Assembly (NCBI GenBank): GCA_963971305.1
Contig: OZ020306.1
Location: 70,095,022-70,159,021, forward strand
Reading direction: 5' to 3'
From: Arcuatula senhousia
Taxonomy: Eukaryota; Mollusca; Bivalvia; Mytilida; Mytilidae
DNA length: 64,000 nt
Below, piece after piece: positions 23,621 through 33,425 of this stretch. The notes beneath the pieces are model-generated. The model saw only the letters and a list, made by a program, of their open reading frames with translations, was not told the origin of the DNA and ran no database searches. The translations under genes and the position numbers were made by a program. Every line of letters starts with the position of its first letter. The stretch's first letter is position 1.

Positions 23621-24503
23621 GACACAAGGCGAATCGTGAACAGCAACTGGAATGTTATTGCACGTGCGAGGAACGAGGCATTTTTCTCACACCGTACACT
23701 ACCGTTGCTTGTGGTCATGTTTGGTATTTAAGTCATCCCTTGCATACACAATTCTGCAAATATACTGTTGAGACCAAATAAATCTAGACTAAGTTTAGGA
23801 AGTTGCCAATATTTTCATTAAGTAATAAAGTGATAACGAGGGGACAAAGATAATTTCTTTTCCAATTGTCGATGGCTACTAATAGGTTTGGATTTACAGA
23901 ATATCAGGGTACATAAGGTTTATAGTCCTTCGCTAATGATGCGTGTAATAACTTTTGTTCCTAGTAATGACGTTCATCAGTCAAACATCAATTTGATGGT
24001 TTTGTTGTTTTTTGTTTGGTTGTGAATCTAATTTGCAACTGTTCTTTTAGGTGGGAACGATTTGTGCATCGACAGCAAATTATATTTGTGGAATTTAAAC
24101 AAGGTCGTCTTTATATCATCTTTTAGGTTTCAACATGTCAAAGAGAACGTGTTATTTCTTTACAAATATACCAAACTAAATTATAACAATAATAATGTGC
24201 GTTTTTGTTACAAGAACCGAATCAAATATACAACCTATAAACTCAACATTCGTGGTTTTTGTCATCATTTGCCGACGGATGATTATATCCTCCTAATTGA
24301 TTTTACAGAAGACACTACGTGTGTTTGAACCTCGCCAAATGAATCAAAAGTTTCATTTGGTATAGAGTGTTTGCATTGTGTATTTTACCAGGGTTGACAT
24401 AACGTTTCTGAGTACATGCGTTTATTTTGACGTTGCCGGTTGGCTGATAAGTATTTAGACCTTTAGCGGAGTTTCGAAAGTTGACCGGTTTGGCAGATAT
24501 ATC
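23621..24503. other. No feature recognised
   Basis: Only short frames and no repeats that I can support. Confidence 0.35.
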
Positions 24504-25048
24504 TATACTCATGGAAAAAAGAAACTGTGCATGTCTATTGGAAATCAATTGTACCCATATTTCTTTTAATCAGAAAATCGTAAAAAATACAGTTTTCGAA
24601 TTGAAATTTTCACTGAATGTCGAGTTGATCATGCAGATCATTTTGGGGTAAAAATCCGAATTTTTTTTAATTCCAGTTTCTGAGATTCAAAAAAACACTT
24701 TTTTAACCCAAAAATGAAAAATCAAGTTTTTCACTCAAAATTAAAGCTGTTTACTTTCAACCACTAAAAGGAGAAACTTCTGTGGTGAAAATCAGCTGAG
24801 AAAACTTAATTTCAAAACTGTGCATTGTTTCCAAAGTGTGATTTTGTGAATTTCATATTGATACTACCTGATTTGAAACTGCAAACAAAACATCTTTTAG
24901 GGGTTTTAAAATGAAATTTTTTGTCCCGATCTTGAGAAAAATGATTTTGCAATACATCTGTGATAAAATTAATGTATAAAATACTAAATAGAATTTTGAA
25001 TTTGGGATTTTTCAAAGTGATGCACAGTTTCTTTTTTCCATTAGTATA
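24504..25048. mobile_element. Tc1/mariner-type MITE (541 bp, TA TSD)
   Basis: The element is 24506-25046, flanked by TA at 24504-24505 and 25047-25048. The ~27-bp TIRs begin TACT(C/A)ATGGAAAAAAGAAA and continue with CTGTGCAT. The A-rich tip starting TACTC is shared with the element at 35302-35787. There is no transposase frame. Confidence 0.7.
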
Positions 25049-25890
25049 TATCATTTTTTCGTTGACAGAAATGTTAGATTGCAGTCGCACAGTTCAATAA
25101 AAATGAGGATTTATATTTAATCTTTATATAGACTTTCATTACAGATATGGTTTACGAAGTCTGAGCACGAAACATCCTTCTAGAACATCCGATTTGACCC
25201 TCATTATTATTTGGAGTATGGTTTGTTGTGTGTTATCTATGTAGTCTCATGTACTTGGGAACCTATTTGAACTTTGTCATTGCTAAAAATCCGTACACAC
25301 TCACTTGAACTAAAATAACATGACATGCAGTTTGAACGTCTTTAAAAAATGGCTTGGCTCCAATGTAAGTTGACATTTAATGAGATCAAATATTTTATGA
25401 ATACATAAGCTAAGAATAACAAACGCTCGTTTTCTTCAATTCTTAAAGATATGCCCGGACTTATTTTCCTAATAAAGACATTAACCATTGCAGCTTTTCT
25501 TAAACTTCTACATATTAGTATTTAATCCTGAGAAGGGAACAGCTAATAACACGAAAAAACCACATTACTTTTAAGAACAAAAGACAAAAGACTCAGATGG
25601 CCAATCATGTCTTTCCGGACTTTTAAGTACACCTATCGTTTTGCGGAGTGTCACGAGTGTATTGTATTTCAATCTTGGATAAAAGACTCTTACGAACCAA
25701 CGTCATATAATTGACTTGTCTATAAGAAAAGAATACTGCATTTGAGGTTCGTGTATTGCAGGGTATTTTGTTTACATGTCGTTCAATTTTTAACTTTTAC
25801 TTATCTTCTGGTGAGCTCATGGTTTGCATAGACAGAGGACTATATGAGAAGATTTAAATTGACTCGGTGAGTTTCACGTCCGTATGTTCT
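25049..25890. other. No feature recognised
   Basis: AT-rich intergenic sequence without supported genes. Confidence 0.35.
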
Positions 25891-25894
25891 TTCA

Positions 25895-27068
25895 AAGAAG
25901 CAGAGGTACTGATGGGGTATCCGAATGTCAAAATCCAAAATGGCAGAGACAATACCAGTAAACACAAACAAGGACAGAAAAAAAACCCAGACAACATATA
26001 GAGCACGGAAACACAAAAACTACTGAATATCAATCAACAACGCGAACTCTAGTCGAAATGAGAGTGAGGTGCTCCGGAAGAGTAAGCAGTTCCTGCCTGC
26101 TAGAGCACACCCGTCGCGCTGCCAATTTCTAGTTCAGTGTGTCAAATCCTGGGAAGGAAGACAAAACAAAACTATACGACTAACCAACATACGCACTCAT
26201 CTGAGAGTAGCAAAGAGGCACCAATGGGGCATTCGAGTGTCTCAAGTCCGAAAGTGCTACGACAAAACCGGCATACACGAACAAGAACAGCAAGATAAAA
26301 AAAACACAAAATCAACCGAACGGAAATCAACTATGTGAATTCTAGTTGCAATGAGAGTGGACTCATGAGCTCCAAAAGAGTAATCGGTTCCTGCCTGCTG
26401 GAGCACACCAGTCGCGCTGCCAATTTGATTTAGTGTGTCAAATCTGGTAAAGGAAGACAAAACAAAGCTCTACGACTAACCAACATCCGTACTCATTAAT
26501 TTCTTCAGTGAAGACAGCAATCCTGGAGTAACATAACCATGTGTTAGCAATTTCTGTGTCAAACGTGACGCTCTGCCAAGGAAATCGATGTAATTCCCAC
26601 AAGTTCCGGAGTAACAAGTCAACTGTGATACAAAAACTCCATAAGCAGGAGCGGATGGAATGTTTCTACACAGGATGGGAAAGTTGAAATCTTCACGTTT
26701 CTCATAGAGCTTTTTTGAAAGTCTGCCTTGAGAGTCACTTGCGAGATGTAGATCTAAATATGAAGCAGACTTCCTAGAATGACCAATCCGTTGTGTCCTT
26801 TATCTCAAGTTCTAAAGATACTAATATATGAGATGGAGAAAGTAACCAAATCGCGAACTGTTCAGTGAAAGAAACATCATTAATGTAACAGATAGTGATG
26901 TTAAAAGAGAGAGCTAATCTACGACCTTTTTGCCAAGAAGAGATTGAAAGAAGTCTGCTTCGTATGAATGAGGAAGCAAATCAGTAAGCAAAGGTGCACA
27001 ATTAGTGCCCATCGGAATACCTATTGTTTGCTGAAAAACACGTCCACCAAACTGAACAAATTTGTAAA
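25895..27068 (-). pseudogene. PLE-B copy with tandemly repeated 3' tail
   Basis: On the minus strand from 27068: RT block with a PMGTNCAPLL.DLL-like stretch (~27020-26970), decayed catalytic box, a YLDLHL-like stretch, then FNFPIL..P.APAYGVFVSQL (~26700-26630), then the 3' region. The 3' region occurs twice in tandem, at 26500-26211 and at 26210-25895. This is a head-to-tail tail duplication as seen in Penelope-like elements, which often integrate as tandem copies. Stops and frameshifts disrupt all frames. Confidence 0.7.
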
Positions 27069-27669
27069 CCAGTCAATTTACGGGTAAAGCGGCCCTAAAC
27101 GATGTAGGATACTTTTACCGACAAGCTTAGTGCTGTTGTTACCCGTGCCTTTGCGTTCGTGTATAAAAATAAATAGCTGCATGGATTTCGAGAATATTTC
27201 TATTCAGCATATAAGAGTTTCTTCATTCCCTAATTTGTTCATTAAGACTTTTTGAAAAGTTATTGTACAAAATAAATTGACAAAAGCGTCTAGCTGATTC
27301 TAGAGATTTATTTCCCTTAGACCCATTTGCTTCATAATGATTTAGTCCGAATAAAAGATTTTAAAATGTGGAATAAGTGTACCCGATACAACCTGCATAT
27401 ATAAACGGCAATTCAAAAGAATTCACAATGGAAAAATAGCCACGTTTCAGGCGAATATTCAAAACTGAAACTAACGCCTGTTACGTTCTCATGCTCGTCA
27501 GAGAGGCTAAAGCATTGTGTTATAAGACAAAATCATCGATCCAGAATATGAAGAGCGAAGTATGAATTCAAAATCTATATCGAACAGGTGTAAAATATAA
27601 AACTACATGTAAGACAAGGACCAACTGTTCGGTCGAGTATTAGTGTATTGCCTGTTTATTCTTGTACTC
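27069..27669. other. No feature recognised
   Basis: Begins abruptly at the 5' truncation of the adjacent PLE-B copy. No gene is supported. Confidence 0.35.
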
Positions 27670-27900
27670 GTTTGTATTGATAAAGGTAATTACAAAATTA
27701 CCGAACTTGGAGAATCAATCTCAGATGTCCATTAGACGAGACAAAACAAGGAAGACATACCGGAAAAAAAAATTGAAAATCGCAATGGTCCTGACTTGGT
27801 ACAGGCATTTAAAAAAAAATATGGTGGGTTAAACCAGGTTTTAAGGAGCGCCAAACCTGCCTCTTCAATTGCAATCTTTGGGTCCGGTAGTTACACAAAA
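27670..27900 (-). repeat. Dispersed repeat R1, minus-strand copy
   Basis: Reverse-complement match to 4240-4445 over ~200 bp, including 'CCGGACCCAAAGATTGC' and 'CAAGTTCGGTAATTTTGTAA' read on the minus strand. Confidence 0.6.
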
Positions 27901-28689
27901 CACAACAGGTTTGACTGATTATGTGCTAGCCATCTCAGATTTTTTACATCCGAATGCCCTTCTGTTACCGCTGTGCTTGTTAATTTATTTAGTTTTGATA
28001 TTTTTATTTGATTTACTCTATCAGTCTGTCAATTAAAAGACAAATGTTCTTTAGAACACAAATAACCTCTATTTAATGTTTTCTAAATATGACACATCGC
28101 AGACAGTTACTTAGAACAATGCCATTAAAAGAAGACTTAAATTTTCTCATTTATTAATCCCAGAACATTGACCGTTGCAAATTGATCTTGCTAAAAGATC
28201 AAAATTTGTCGTGTTGTATGATATTTATCAATTTAAACAAGGTCTGAAAAATGACAAAACAGCCGGTTGAAAATGTGTTTAACTTGGATAATCTTTCTAC
28301 AGAGAACTTGAAACAATTCATGCTTTAGTCAAGATAGACGGTCTGAAGTTGCCTTATCCGATATCTATACATAGGAGGTTTTTTTTCTTTTTTAGTTTTC
28401 ATTTTTTTATTTTGAAAACTTTATCTCTGAGAATTTTTTTTTCACATTTACTTACAGAAACATATTAATCTCGACATTTAAAACAGCGACAATTATGTAA
28501 CGATAGTACAGGAAATATCAAATAGTACACATTTAACTGCGATCATCAACTCGATGGTTTGTGAAACATGATCAAGTAGGTGTACACTCTCTGCCGGTTG
28601 CACTGAACCGGATCGTTGCATTGCCCTTTATTTATTTTAGATAGGTCATGTTAGTTCATAGAAGCCAAAATAAAGGATAAATGATCCAT
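27901..28689. other. No feature recognised
   Basis: AT-rich DNA with T-runs near 28380-28440. No gene is supported. Confidence 0.35.
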
Positions 28690-29080
28690 TTACTTTCATC
28701 TGAGAGACAGTAGAATGCTCTTATATATTTTCGAGTACTGGAATATGCGGTTGAAAGACACTGTTTACCTGTTTTCAGAATTGTAAATTCAGTTTTTGAT
28801 ATACTAATCTCAAACTTTTGACTATCTAATATGAAGTTGATAAATTTTTATTGTTTTTGGCTTAGATATTTAGTTTTTCCAAATACAACAACCTACCGGT
28901 CTTCCAATTTTCTACCTCTAGCGTGTCTGATGAAGGTTCATCCAGAAAAGCGCTCCACACGCAGTGTAATTTGGCTTTTAAATTTGATGATGTATAAAAT
29001 TATGTCAATGTGTGGATCGTGTTTTTCGGCTCATATTCCATATTCTTTCTTTTTAAAATTGAGTCATGTGTTATTAAATG
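28690..29080 (+). repeat. Dispersed element T (unknown class)
   Basis: Matches, in reverse complement, both halves of an element split at 46206-46380 and 47341-47522: GCTCTTATATATTTTCGA..ACTGG near 28718 and CTAGCGTGTCTGATGAAGG near 28920, ending in 'CATATTC.TTC.TTTTTAA'. It has no protein-coding capacity. A hammerhead-like CUGAUGA..GAAA pair is present but not convincingly foldable. Confidence 0.5.
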
Positions 29081-29107
29081 GCTTGGTGCGTCATTGCAAT
29101 GTTTCTT

Positions 29108-29280
29108 TATAAGAAGCAACGAGGTACCAAATAGGACATCCAAAAGTCAAAAGTCCATAAGGGCAAAGACAAATCAGTAAGCACAAACGAAAATAACACG
29201 AAGGAACAGACAAGAGTACATAGAAACAACCCGTACAGCAATCAGCAAAATTGCAAACTCAAAAAAAGTCGAAACGAAAG
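29108..29280 (-). repeat. PLE-B terminal tail module, solitary
   Basis: On the minus strand it matches the last ~165 bp of PLE-B (GTCGAAACGA..., then ...GGTACC..). It lies immediately beside the 3' end of the PLE-A copy with no PLE-B RT attached. Confidence 0.55.
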
Positions 29281-29859
29281 TGAATAGAAAATAAAAAGAT
29301 GTGGAATAAGTGTACGCGACACAGCCCACACTTAAACGGCAATTTAGAAAAACCACAATGGACAACCGCCAGCAGCCTTCAACGAGGCCATTTGGCACTG
29401 CTCGCGGTTCTGCAATTGGCCCATGGTCTAAATAAGATGCATATAATTCAAATCCAGCCCTGAAATAGTCACAGATAGACCCCCTTCTTAAACAAGGAAC
29501 AGAAAACATCAAAAAGACAAGTACAAACGAGAGCTTTGTCAAAGATTCCCGGCTTAGGACAGGCACATGTAATATGTGGCGGGGTTAAACTAGTTTTTTG
29601 GGCCCATCCTTCCCCCTATCAATATTCCTAGACAAAGCACAAAAACTAAGCACACAATAAAAATCAAATCGATCAAAGTCCAATTCTACTAGAGAGAACC
29701 TAAGACAAAAAACAAGAACAAACAGAAGGACGGTAAAGGAACTCTCTATAGAACACTCGCTGTTACTGACAGCTAGCTGAGAATCATCAATCGACTGATG
29801 TAAAAAAATCAAACGTATCGATTTTAAATCCGACACAACACTTCAAACAATAATGATTT

Positions 29860-30420
29860 AGTGAAGTGTCATCACACAAAACCGACACGCTTGATCGCTA
29901 TAATGCTTAAAAATGACAATAGTAAAAACGTTTATGGAAGTTTTAAAGCAAGTATCAAGTTTTCAATATTTCTGCCAAAAAACACTAAATTCAAAGATTT
30001 TACCAAGATATTCATTTCATATCCTTTCCGTAATAAATTTTGAAGCCAATTTTTCATTTCTATAGGAATGCTTTTAAATTTGTGAGCTTTATAAAAAACA
30101 TTACCAAAAAATTCAGGATGTGATATTCCTTTCACTATAAGAAAGTGACGTGTATAATTAAATTTTTCAATAAGAGATCGATACTTGTGGAAGAATTTAG
30201 AAAAAGATTTTACTAATTTGTGGTATCGATAACCTTGTTTTAATAATTTTTCAGTAATAAAACGGTTTTTATTATTAAAATCAGAAACACAACTGCAGAT
30301 CCGAGCATATCTTACTAACTGTGAAATGTAAACCCCGTATGACAGCGCTAGTGGAACATCTCCTTCAAGAAAAGGGAAATTTATAATATAGGGAAGGTAA
30401 AGTCGTCACGTTTATCATAT
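29860..30420 (-). pseudogene. PLE-A C-terminal region after insertion
   Basis: Resumes with YDKRDDFTFPI, then, after a small frameshift near 30385, FPFLEGDVPLALSYGVYISQLVRYARIC and a Lys/Phe-rich stretch to ~29930. This C-terminal domain is shared with PLE-B (NFPFL..P.APAYGV.VSQLIRYSRAC). It lacks a recognisable GIY-YIG module. Its function is unknown to me. Confidence 0.65.
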
Positions 30421-30590
30421 AAGAGAAGCAAAGGTGTACCAAAGGGGTAATCAGAATCATAAAACCGTGAAGACAAAGACAAAACCGGCAGACAAAAAAT
30501 CATCACAACAAAACAAACCACATAACAACATAAAACACACACACATAACAACAAAACCGCATTCAGCAACGCGAACTCAAGTCGAAACGG
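30421..30590 (-). mobile_element. PLE-B tail module inserted in PLE-A
   Basis: The PLE-A frame goes from ..DGKLHT directly to YDKRDDF in related copies; here ~170 bp separate them. The inserted DNA equals the terminal tail of PLE-B elsewhere (1666-1830, 46040-46205): GTTTCGACTTGAGTTCGCG at one end, GGTACACCTTTGCTTC at the other. It moved without the rest of PLE-B, which suggests that the module is a separate SINE-like unit or a very short 5'-truncated PLE-B insertion. No clear target duplication was found. Confidence 0.65.
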
Positions 30591-30660
30591 TATGTAATTT
30601 TCCGTCAATAATACTTAAATCTAAATCTAAAAAAGGACATCTATCGCCGGTGACGTTAGA

Positions 30661-31527
30661 TTAGTTCAAGGTTAATTCAGAATGATAGATATCTGTAATA
30701 CAATTAGAAAATGAAGGATTGTTGAGTGCAAGAATGTCATCTAAATATCTAAAAGTATAATTGAAGGTTTCGATTAGGTTCTGTTTGTTCGGGTCTTTTT
30801 GTATTTTAGCCATAAATTGTGATTCATAACAGTATAGGAAAAGGTCGGCTATAAGTGGCGCACAATTAGTACCCATAGGAATACCAATAATTTGGCGATA
30901 AATTTGTTTACCAAAACGTATGTAAATATTATCTAACAAATAATTTAGAGCAGTAATAGTTTCTGCATCAGTCCAGTTAATGTACCCCTTTTGAGTCTCG
31001 TTACTAAAAAATGATTTACTAAATGATTTTGAAACTCTAGAACAGATATAATCACTTTTAGATTTGTCAAAACACCATTTAACCAAATATTCAAATTTCT
31101 TTTTGATCAGATTATGTGGAAGGTTAGTATATAAAGTAGAAAAATCGTAACTATCAACGGTGTTAAAAGTATTTTCAAATGCACGAAGCTTGTCCAAAAC
31201 ATCAAGAGAATTTTTTACACTCCAAAAATAATTAATTCCACTGTTTTCGAATACCCTTTCACAGTATTGAATAATAAATTCCTTCATAGTAGTTAAAGTA
31301 AGAGATAGAACTTTGGAAATATGGGTTAAAGAACACTTACTTGAAGCAGAGATAAAACGAGATTTATATGGATTTTTGTGCAATTTAGGTATCCAGTACA
31401 TAGTAGGTAACTTAAAGTATGTCGGGGCAACTCGAAGTGCTGTGGTCACTATGATATGATCGTCAATGATACCTGATTCTGTCGAATGCACGGGAACGAA
31501 AGTGTTCGAATTTTTTATTTCGTGCAT
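30661..31527 (-). pseudogene. PLE-A reverse transcriptase core
   Basis: A 288-codon segment. Fingers motif YWIPKLHKNP at residues 44-53; motif A SYDFSTLYTNLPH with catalytic Asp128; motif B IGIPMGTNCAPLIADLF at 214-230; motif C RYLDDILAL at 260-268 with the Asp pair at 263-264. This spacing is typical of Penelope-like RT. The enzyme would copy element RNA at a chromosomal nick. An in-frame TAA at 30661 ends it, but homologous sequence (N-V-T-G-D-R then FLDLDLSI) continues in the same frame up to the insertion at 30590. Catalytic residues are intact, so inactivation looks recent or modest. Confidence 0.85.
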
Positions 31528-31551
31528 TTAAACCTCAAGGTAATACTTTCT

Positions 31552-31990
31552 TCATACCACAACGACATTGTTAGCTGCTTTATCGGCGGGAACAAATACG
31601 TATCGCAAACCAAGTAAACGGATTTTTGACTTTATTCGATTAAGGTAAGTATTAGGCCTAAAATCTACAAATGAATTTTGAAATTGGCTAATTCTGAGTT
31701 GAACAATTGCCATAAATTTATTAATAAAACGGTCTAAAGATTTTGAGTCGGCCCCTTCTCTCCTGATCCAAGATTTGCAATAAGAGAGAAGGGAAGTTTT
31801 GATACAATTTAGGCAGGAATTCCAATTAATTTTAGTGGGTGGTCTAAACTTTGGTCCTTTTTTCAAGAAATTGATAACCTCTGGGTCATTGACGATTGAA
31901 AGGTCTCCGGTAACAACATGATCACAAGGAGCATATCTGAAATCAGATTTAGCACAGTCGCATGATAAAGGAATATTCGTGTCTAGTTCT
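31552..31990 (-). pseudogene. PLE-A RT N-terminal segment
   Basis: An open stretch upstream of the main RT segment contains LKKGPKFRPPTKINW and VFVPADKAANNVVVV; the latter matches the ADK..(V/I)V box found early in Penelope RTs. It ends at an in-frame TGA at ~31552. A second in-frame stop (TAA) lies eight codons later, directly before the main segment at 31527. No frameshift separates the two, so just two point nonsense changes break the frame here. Confidence 0.7.
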
Positions 31991-32188
31991 TCATCAGTTG
32001 TAGTTGCCAGGAGCCCCGGATTTGCATGCAGTTACTATTGCATATTGGATCGATGCTAAAACAAAGTTTGAATTCTAAATTTTTTCTTTATAATCTTATG
32101 TGACTGGAAATTGTTCAGAATGACAAAAATGATTTTAAAACCACTTTATAAAGCATTAATTTAATGTTACTTATAATTGCAGTCTTGT

Positions 32189-32566
32189 TTATTTACTAAC
32201 AATATTTATTATTGGCGTGTTCACTACTTGGCGAGTTGTCGTCTCCTGGGTTGTTGTCTGCGTTGTTGCCTGTGTTGTCGCCTGCGTTGTCGCCTGAGTT
32301 GCTATCTGGGTTGTCGTCTGCGTTGTCGCCTGAGTTGCTATCTGGGTTGTCGGTACTACTGGCGGCAATGTTGGAACAGGCGGAACAGGTGTGGCACATG
32401 TGTAGCGAAGGAGATTGCAGTCATATTGTGGCAGTCCGGGTCCTCTATATTTTATTTTGAAAGAAAAGGTTACTTCCCCTTGAGGTAAGTCTTCAATATT
32501 ACGTACGAAATAAGATCTACCAAAACACCACCAACGTGTGCTTGCAACAAAGTTATTGGATATCAT
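32189..32566 (-). CDS. Secreted Thr/Gln-rich protein, terminal exon
   Basis: Starts after a TTTTTTAG acceptor at 32567, in phase 0, 389 bp downstream of the preceding exon's donor. It encodes 125 residues. A globular part with WWC near its start and Cys50/Cys57 is followed by a Pro/Val linker and a low-complexity tail (exon residues ~73-112) of TTQ/ATQ repeats, which could be O-glycosylated as in mucins. The stop is at 32189, with an ATTAAA polyadenylation-like signal just beyond (32165-32160). The repeated codons form a small minisatellite, so length polymorphism is likely. The plus-strand frames over the same DNA are shadows. Confidence 0.6.
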   Translation of the reverse strand: MISNNFVASTRWWCFGRSYFVRNIEDLPQGEVTFSFKIKYRGPGLPQYDCNLLRYTCATPVPPVPTLPPVVPTTQIATQATTQTTTQIATQATTQATTQATTQTTTQETTTRQVVNTPIINIVSK

Positions 32567-32955
32567 CTAAAAAATGAGTTATGTATTATTATAGTTTATT
32601 TGAATACATTTACTAATATATAACAAAAATCAATCTTCCCACTTCAGATTAACGATATATATATATTTTTTGTTCTGTTTGAAATTTTTCTTAATATGTT
32701 AATTTTTGTTTTTTAAACTTGTTTATTTTTGTGTGTGTGGTTATAAGCTTTTGGTTGGACCATTCTAAGGCACAAATTAAACCAACATAAAAGGAATTTA
32801 TTAATAAAACTGTTACATTTAGATGGTCGTTTACATTAGAATCACTGTTGTACATGAATATACATTTTATTAAAATTTCTTTGTTTTAAATTTAAGAGAA
32901 AGGATAACAGAAAAGTATAAAAACGTAAACAATCTTAACAACATGAAGTGTTTAC

Positions 32956-33162
32956 CCGTAGTTTCATAAAGCTATTAGAGTCTACTTTTGCCTTCATATC
33001 CTCGACAGGGCAGGGAAGGTGAAAAGAGCACGTCCCTAGCCCTATGTACCAAGGTCTATGTTTGGACCATCTGTGCCACTTGTTCCATCCATTACGTCGT
33101 CTGTACTTCCGGTGTGCATCTCCGAAGCATGCGCACAAAAGTAGGATGAGTAAAAGTTTCAT
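32956..33162 (-). CDS. Secreted Thr/Gln-rich protein, signal-peptide exon
   Basis: Begins at ATG 33162 directly after a T-rich TTTTAG acceptor, so a 5' UTR intron is likely. Residues 1-16 (MKLLLILLLCACFGDA) are a textbook signal peptide. Residues 17-40 are basic and Trp-rich (W26, W29, W32, W38), and Cys45 and Cys51 follow. The exon ends phase 0 after 69 codons at a CGG|GTAAAC donor. It joins in phase to 32189-32566, giving a predicted 194-residue secreted protein. I recognise no named family; an extracellular matrix, mucus or defence role would be speculation. It is the only convincing host gene in the window. Expression data would settle it. Confidence 0.6.
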
Positions 33163-33425
33163 CTAAAATTGAAGACAAAAAACTTGTTTGATGGTTTTTT
33201 TTTTTAATTTTGTACAATTTATTTGTTTGTAATTCCCTATGACTCAGTTTGCAGACCAAATTTACCAGCAGACAAGTGATCAAGGCGCCAAATAGTTTAC
33301 AATAATCTTCTAAAAGGTCAGGGGGGACAGTTGAACACGACGTAAGGGAGCGACCATTTGATTTGGGAGGCGGCTATGGTGAAATTTGAAATGAAAAGAC
33401 AGGATGCCAAAAATCCGAAAATTGT

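Larger units (their letters stand above)
29283..32030 (-). mobile_element. PLE-A retroelement, longest copy
   Basis: Penelope-like element read on the minus strand: an N-terminal region from ~32000, RT domain 31866-30661, C-terminal region 30420-29860, and 3' non-coding part to 29283 shared with 10300-10852. It is interrupted by a 170-bp insertion at 30421-30590. The 5' end near 32030 is uncertain. No GIY-YIG endonuclease signature is visible at either end of the coding part. Confidence 0.75.

Noticed and set aside
23960..23985. Hammerhead on the minus strand (TCATCAG)
   Set aside because: CUGAUGA is present but no GAAA at proper distance follows.
24062..25090. Frames at 24062-24328 (+) and 24812-25090 (-)
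   Set aside because: The latter lies largely inside a MITE; neither shows a domain or gene structure.
32196..32460. Leu/Ser-rich plus-strand and Asn/Asp-rich minus-strand frames
   Set aside because: Shadows of the TTQ repeat exon; only the 32566-32189 frame has matching splice sites and phase.
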